A stretch of DNA of 64,000 nucleotides from Albidovulum inexpectatum (lineage in GTDB: Bacteria > Pseudomonadota > Alphaproteobacteria > Rhodobacterales > Rhodobacteraceae): the NCBI RefSeq assembly GCF_002927635.1, contig NZ_PRDS01000004.1, positions 242,580 to 306,579 of the forward strand, read 5' to 3'. The translations under genes were made by a program, and so were the position numbers. Of the stretch, positions 61,172-64,000 are shown piece by piece; the first letter of the stretch is position 1; every line of letters begins with the position of its first letter. The notes beneath the pieces were generated by a model. The model was given only the letters and a program-made list of their open reading frames with translations. It did no database searches and was not told the DNA's origin.

Positions 61172-61579
61172 ATGCTGGACTATCGCGTACAGGCCCGCCG
61201 GATCGACGACCATGGCTCGGAAGCCACGACCCGGGATGCCCGGATCACGCTGGACACCAGCATGGCCGGACGCCCCGACGCCTTCAATCCGGCGGAATTG
61301 CTGCTTGCCAGCCTTGCGGCCTGCATGTTGAAGGGCACCGAGCGCGTGATCCCCATGCTGGGCTTCTCGCTGCGCGGGATCGAGATCTCGCTGCACGGCG
61401 TTCGCCAGGACAAGCCGCCAAGGATCATTCGCATCGATTACGAAATCATCGTGGACACCGACGAAAGCGACGCCCGGCTGGACCTGCTGCACCGCAACCT
61501 GCGCAAATATGGCACAATCACCAATACGCTGGATGCGGCCACCGCGCTTGTCGGATCGATCCGGCGCAAGGATGCGTGA
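61172..61579 (+). CDS. OsmC/Ohr-family peroxidase-like protein
   Basis: A 135-residue OsmC-fold protein: NPAELLLASLAACMLKGTERV with one Cys in the usual first position, and LHRNLRKYGTITNTL, where the second Cys of Ohr is replaced. So it is the YhfA type rather than a two-Cys peroxidase. Last gene of the ars/thiol operon, 67 nt after the rhodanese. Confidence 0.78.
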   Translation: MLDYRVQARRIDDHGSEATTRDARITLDTSMAGRPDAFNPAELLLASLAACMLKGTERVIPMLGFSLRGIEISLHGVRQDKPPRIIRIDYEIIVDTDESDARLDLLHRNLRKYGTITNTLDAATALVGSIRRKDA

Positions 61580-61961
61580 CCCCGCCCGAACGCCGCTGTC
61601 GCCAACGATCACGTTCCTTCAATCCTGCACGCTGGTTGGTGCGGGGGGCGGCGACCGCTGGCGCGCATGAAGACCTTGCGCCCGTTCCGCGCCCGCCCGG
61701 CACCATTCGGTTCGTCGGTCAGGGGCTGCCAGCCCGCGCCGGCAGGCACCCACGCACGCCTCACGGCCCACCGAATACGTCACGGTTGAGAGACAGGGGC
61801 AAATCGGTTAACGTTACGTCATATTTATTGGCATCCGGCTGCGCGTTCCCCGTTGGAACGTCCTTGCCCGCTTTTTCGGTGCAAGCGCCAGGTGACAGGT
61901 ATTCATTACGCCGCCCTTTTTGCGCGGCAGGTTTTTGCAAGGACGGTTGCAGAGGGAATTG
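61580..61961. other. Intergenic region before the acyltransferase-RTX genes
   Basis: About 380 bp with no convincing gene. The first 220 bp are GC-rich and plain. From about 61797 the sequence turns AT-rich (GGTTAACGTTACG, CATATTTATTGG), with overlapping GTTAAC and AACGTT palindromes; this is the likely promoter zone for the two downstream genes. No -10/-35 pair stands out. Confidence 0.4.
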
Positions 61962-62465
61962 ATGTCCGGCACCGTAATTTCTTCCAAGGTGGAACCCCGC
62001 TCCGACGCCACCGAGCCAAAGTTCCAGGCGCTGCGGAACAAAAGCCCCCACTTGGCGGCCGGCATCGCCATGGGCCTGATGATGGGCCACCCTGCCTTTG
62101 CCAATCGCACCTTCGGGGGCATCGCGCGGCTGATCGCCGGGCATGTCAATCGCGGTCACTACCTGATCGTGTTCCGCGACGGCCGCCCGCGCGGCTTTGT
62201 CGGCTGGGCCCTGACCGACGAGGCCGCGGCCCAGGCCTGGCTTGACGGCGACGGAAGCCGGATCGGCGACGGAACGCAGGGCGATTGTGTCCTGCTGAAC
62301 ATCTGGGTCACCGACGGCCCGGACATGAACACCTTCCTTGTCCAGACATTGCGAAACCTGCTGCACGACAAGCGTCGGCTATTTGCCCGCCGCATCTATC
62401 CCGACGGCCGGATACGGCCCGTCACGTTTTCCAACGCACGTCTGAATTCATCGAACAAGGTCTGA
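61962..62465 (+). CDS. HlyC-type toxin-activating lysine acyltransferase
   Basis: A 167-residue protein of the RTX toxin acyltransferase family: GLMMGHPAFA with the catalytic His (His43), IARLIAGHVNRGHYLIVFRDG and RPRGFVGWA. Acyl transfer from acyl carrier protein to lysines of an RTX protein is the family role. The Asp corresponding to HlyC Asp92 seems replaced by Asn113 (LLNIWV where HlyC has FIDWIA), judged from memory of the HlyC sequence. The RTX gene begins 16 nt on. Confidence 0.8.
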   Translation: MSGTVISSKVEPRSDATEPKFQALRNKSPHLAAGIAMGLMMGHPAFANRTFGGIARLIAGHVNRGHYLIVFRDGRPRGFVGWALTDEAAAQAWLDGDGSRIGDGTQGDCVLLNIWVTDGPDMNTFLVQTLRNLLHDKRRLFARRIYPDGRIRPVTFSNARLNSSNKV

Positions 62466-62481
62466 TTTGAAGGAGATTACC

Positions 62482-64000
62482 ATGGCTTTTCTGACATCGA
62501 CCAACGCGACCGAAGCCATCGACATGAGCCTGCTTGGCCAGTTCGAGTATGACAGTAAGGATGTCTTATTCAACAGCTCGACTCGGTATTCGTGGCTGAC
62601 GCCAGATGGCAGTGACGTGGAAGCTTTCGGTACCGGAATAACTTGGGATCCCGTTTCGGGGGATCCGCTAAGCGGCACCATTACCAAGCTGGAAGTCGAT
62701 TTCAGCAACAATGGCGGATCGCCAGATATCGTCGTCACTGGCCTTTCGGCCGATCTTGTCGCCATGACGACAGGCGGAAGTCTTTTCGATGAAGTTTTCG
62801 GCGGCAATGACACGATAGATGCCACCGACTTTGCCGATACCATCAAGGGCGGCGCCGGCGCGGATTCCATCCTGGGTAATGACGGAGATGACGAACTTTT
62901 CGGCGAGGATGGATTCTCTACCACTGGCGGCAACGACACCATCCGTGGGGGGAATGGCAACGACACGATCCATGGCGGTGCGGGTGATGATTTCGCCTAT
63001 GGAGATGCGGACGCGGACTCCATAATGGGCGGTGATGGCGACGATGTACTCTATGGAGAAAGCACCCTTTACCTGGTCTCGACTGGCGGCGATGACACGA
63101 TCCGTGGCGGCGCGGGCAACGACACCATCTATGGCAATGAAGGTGACGATCGCCTTTATGGCGATGGCGGCACAAATGTCGTTTCCGGCGGCACCGGAAA
63201 CGACATCATAACCGAAGGCGGTAATGATACGATCCATGGCGATGATGGTGATGACACCGTGATCGTCAGCTTCAGTTTCCTCGGTGACGATGAGTTTCAT
63301 GGCGACGCCGGCAATGACCGTCTTGATCTGGGCGCTGTCTCATTCTCGACCGCGACCAGGATCGATCTGGCCAGCGGGGTCATCGAAGCTCTCGTCAGCC
63401 CGACCGGAGCCGACACGATTTCCGGGTTCGAGGAAGTCTATGGGTCGGATACGACCGATTGGATCAATGGAACCAACAATGCCGAATACCTGGCAGGAGG
63501 CGATGGCGGTAACGATTCCATTTATGGAAATGGCGGCGATGACACGTTGATTGGCTCCAATGCGGGGGTCACGGTCACCACGAGCACCATCTACGGGGGC
63601 ACCGGGAATGACCAGATCGTCTCGTTCCTTGGCGATGACGAACTGATGGGCGATGCCGGCTTTGACACGATCAAGGGCGGCGCCGGGGCGGACAGCATCT
63701 GGGGGGGCGCGCAGGCTGACCTGCTGTATGGCGGCACGGACAATGACGTGCTGTTTGGCGAGGCCGGCGTCGACAACATCTATGGCGAAGACGGCGCCGA
63801 CCGCATGTTCGGTGGCTCGGAAAACGACTGGATGTGGGGTGGCACGGGCAATGACCTGATGCGGGGCGGAACGCAGGAAGACCGCCTGTATGGCGAGGAT
63901 GGCGACGACGTCATCTATGGCGAGGCCGGGTTTGACCGGCTCGAGGGCGGTGCGGGCAATGACACGCTGTGGGGCGGCGCCCAGGCCGACAACCTGTTCG
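62482..64000 (+). CDS. RTX-repeat calcium-binding protein (partial at right edge)
   Basis: At least 506 residues, open to the window end. AAGGAG precedes ATG 62482. A short non-repeat start (about 105 residues) is followed by many GGxGxDxxx nonapeptides (GGAGADSIL, GGNGNDTIH, GGDGDDVLY, and others), grouped in blocks split by short spacers. They form calcium-binding beta-rolls and suggest type I secretion. No hydrophobic pore domain is seen. Codon third positions are more A/T-rich than in neighbouring genes up to about 63500, suggesting transfer. Could be an adhesin, S-layer-like protein or hydrolase whose other domain lies outside. Confidence 0.85.
   Translation, partial: MAFLTSTNATEAIDMSLLGQFEYDSKDVLFNSSTRYSWLTPDGSDVEAFGTGITWDPVSGDPLSGTITKLEVDFSNNGGSPDIVVTGLSADLVAMTTGGSLFDEVFGGNDTIDATDFADTIKGGAGADSILGNDGDDELFGEDGFSTTGGNDTIRGGNGNDTIHGGAGDDFAYGDADADSIMGGDGDDVLYGESTLYLVSTGGDDTIRGGAGNDTIYGNEGDDRLYGDGGTNVVSGGTGNDIITEGGNDTIHGDDGDDTVIVSFSFLGDDEFHGDAGNDRLDLGAVSFSTATRIDLASGVIEALVSPTGADTISGFEEVYGSDTTDWINGTNNAEYLAGGDGGNDSIYGNGGDDTLIGSNAGVTVTTSTIYGGTGNDQIVSFLGDDELMGDAGFDTIKGGAGADSIWGGAQADLLYGGTDNDVLFGEAGVDNIYGEDGADRMFGGSENDWMWGGTGNDLMRGGTQEDRLYGEDGDDVIYGEAGFDRLEGGAGNDTLWGGAQADNLF

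Noticed and set aside
61576..61962. 128-codon open frame before the acyltransferase
   Set aside because: Pro/Arg-rich, no motif, no SD, and it runs through the AT-rich promoter zone.
62770..64000. Repetitive DNA that might suggest a CRISPR or tandem array
   Set aside because: The periodicity is in-frame GGxGxD codons of the RTX protein, with imperfect repeats and no spacer pattern.

Overview
The window is GC-rich, densely packed alphaproteobacterial chromosome or megaplasmid DNA, most likely Rhodobacterales (Paracoccus/roseobacter type). This is suggested by several TRAP transporters, long ATGA-coupled operons, DUF1328/YqjD-type stress genes and sulfonate gene sets typical of that order. No RNA genes, CRISPR arrays or insertion sequences were seen.

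Region 1 (1-43.2 kb) is dominated by organosulfonate catabolism. At the left edge is a sulfolactate operon on the minus strand (suyA-suyB-slcC-comC, cut by the window edge) with a divergent GntR regulator (suyR). Next is a minus-strand operon (DeoR repressor, TRAP transporter, YihV-like PfkB kinase, LacD/YihT-like aldolase, FucI-like isomerase, Gfo/Idh/MocA oxidoreductase, aldose 1-epimerase). It reads best as a sulfo-EMP2-like sulfoquinovose route. After an aminotransferase, a LysR-dabBA inorganic-carbon pump and a housekeeping stretch (L,D-transpeptidase, SbcCD-like pair, modABC, nuclease) comes a dihydroxypropanesulfonate (DHPS) operon: small membrane protein, TRAP, hpsN, hpsO, hpsP, a 38-codon ORF, a sulfate-exporter homologue and a universal stress protein. 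Divergent from it is a LacI-DegT aminotransferase-Asp/Glu racemase-tauABC operon. Together these genes could take up C6 and C3 sulfonates, bring them to sulfolactate, split off sulfite and export sulfate. The sulfolactaldehyde-converting enzyme and the sulfite dehydrogenase are not in the window.

Region 2 (43.3-49.1 kb) holds metal and metalloid resistance: MerR/MerT/GDCCVxC with a 21-bp operator dyad, and an ArsR-ArsC fusion with the GAPDH/ArsJ arsenate-export pair. Region 3 (49.2-58.9 kb) has a Zeta toxin/ParD-like antitoxin pair, envelope and general stress genes with strong terminators, an MFS exporter, an ECF sigma factor with a small zinc-finger partner, a patatin, a cytochrome P460 and a papain-like amidase. 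Region 4 (59-61.6 kb) is a second As(III)-type ArsR operon: permease, CxxC thioredoxin-like protein, rhodanese with a Cys-pair tail, and OsmC. Region 5 (62-64 kb) is a HlyC-type acyltransferase next to an RTX-repeat protein of lower GC, cut by the right edge.
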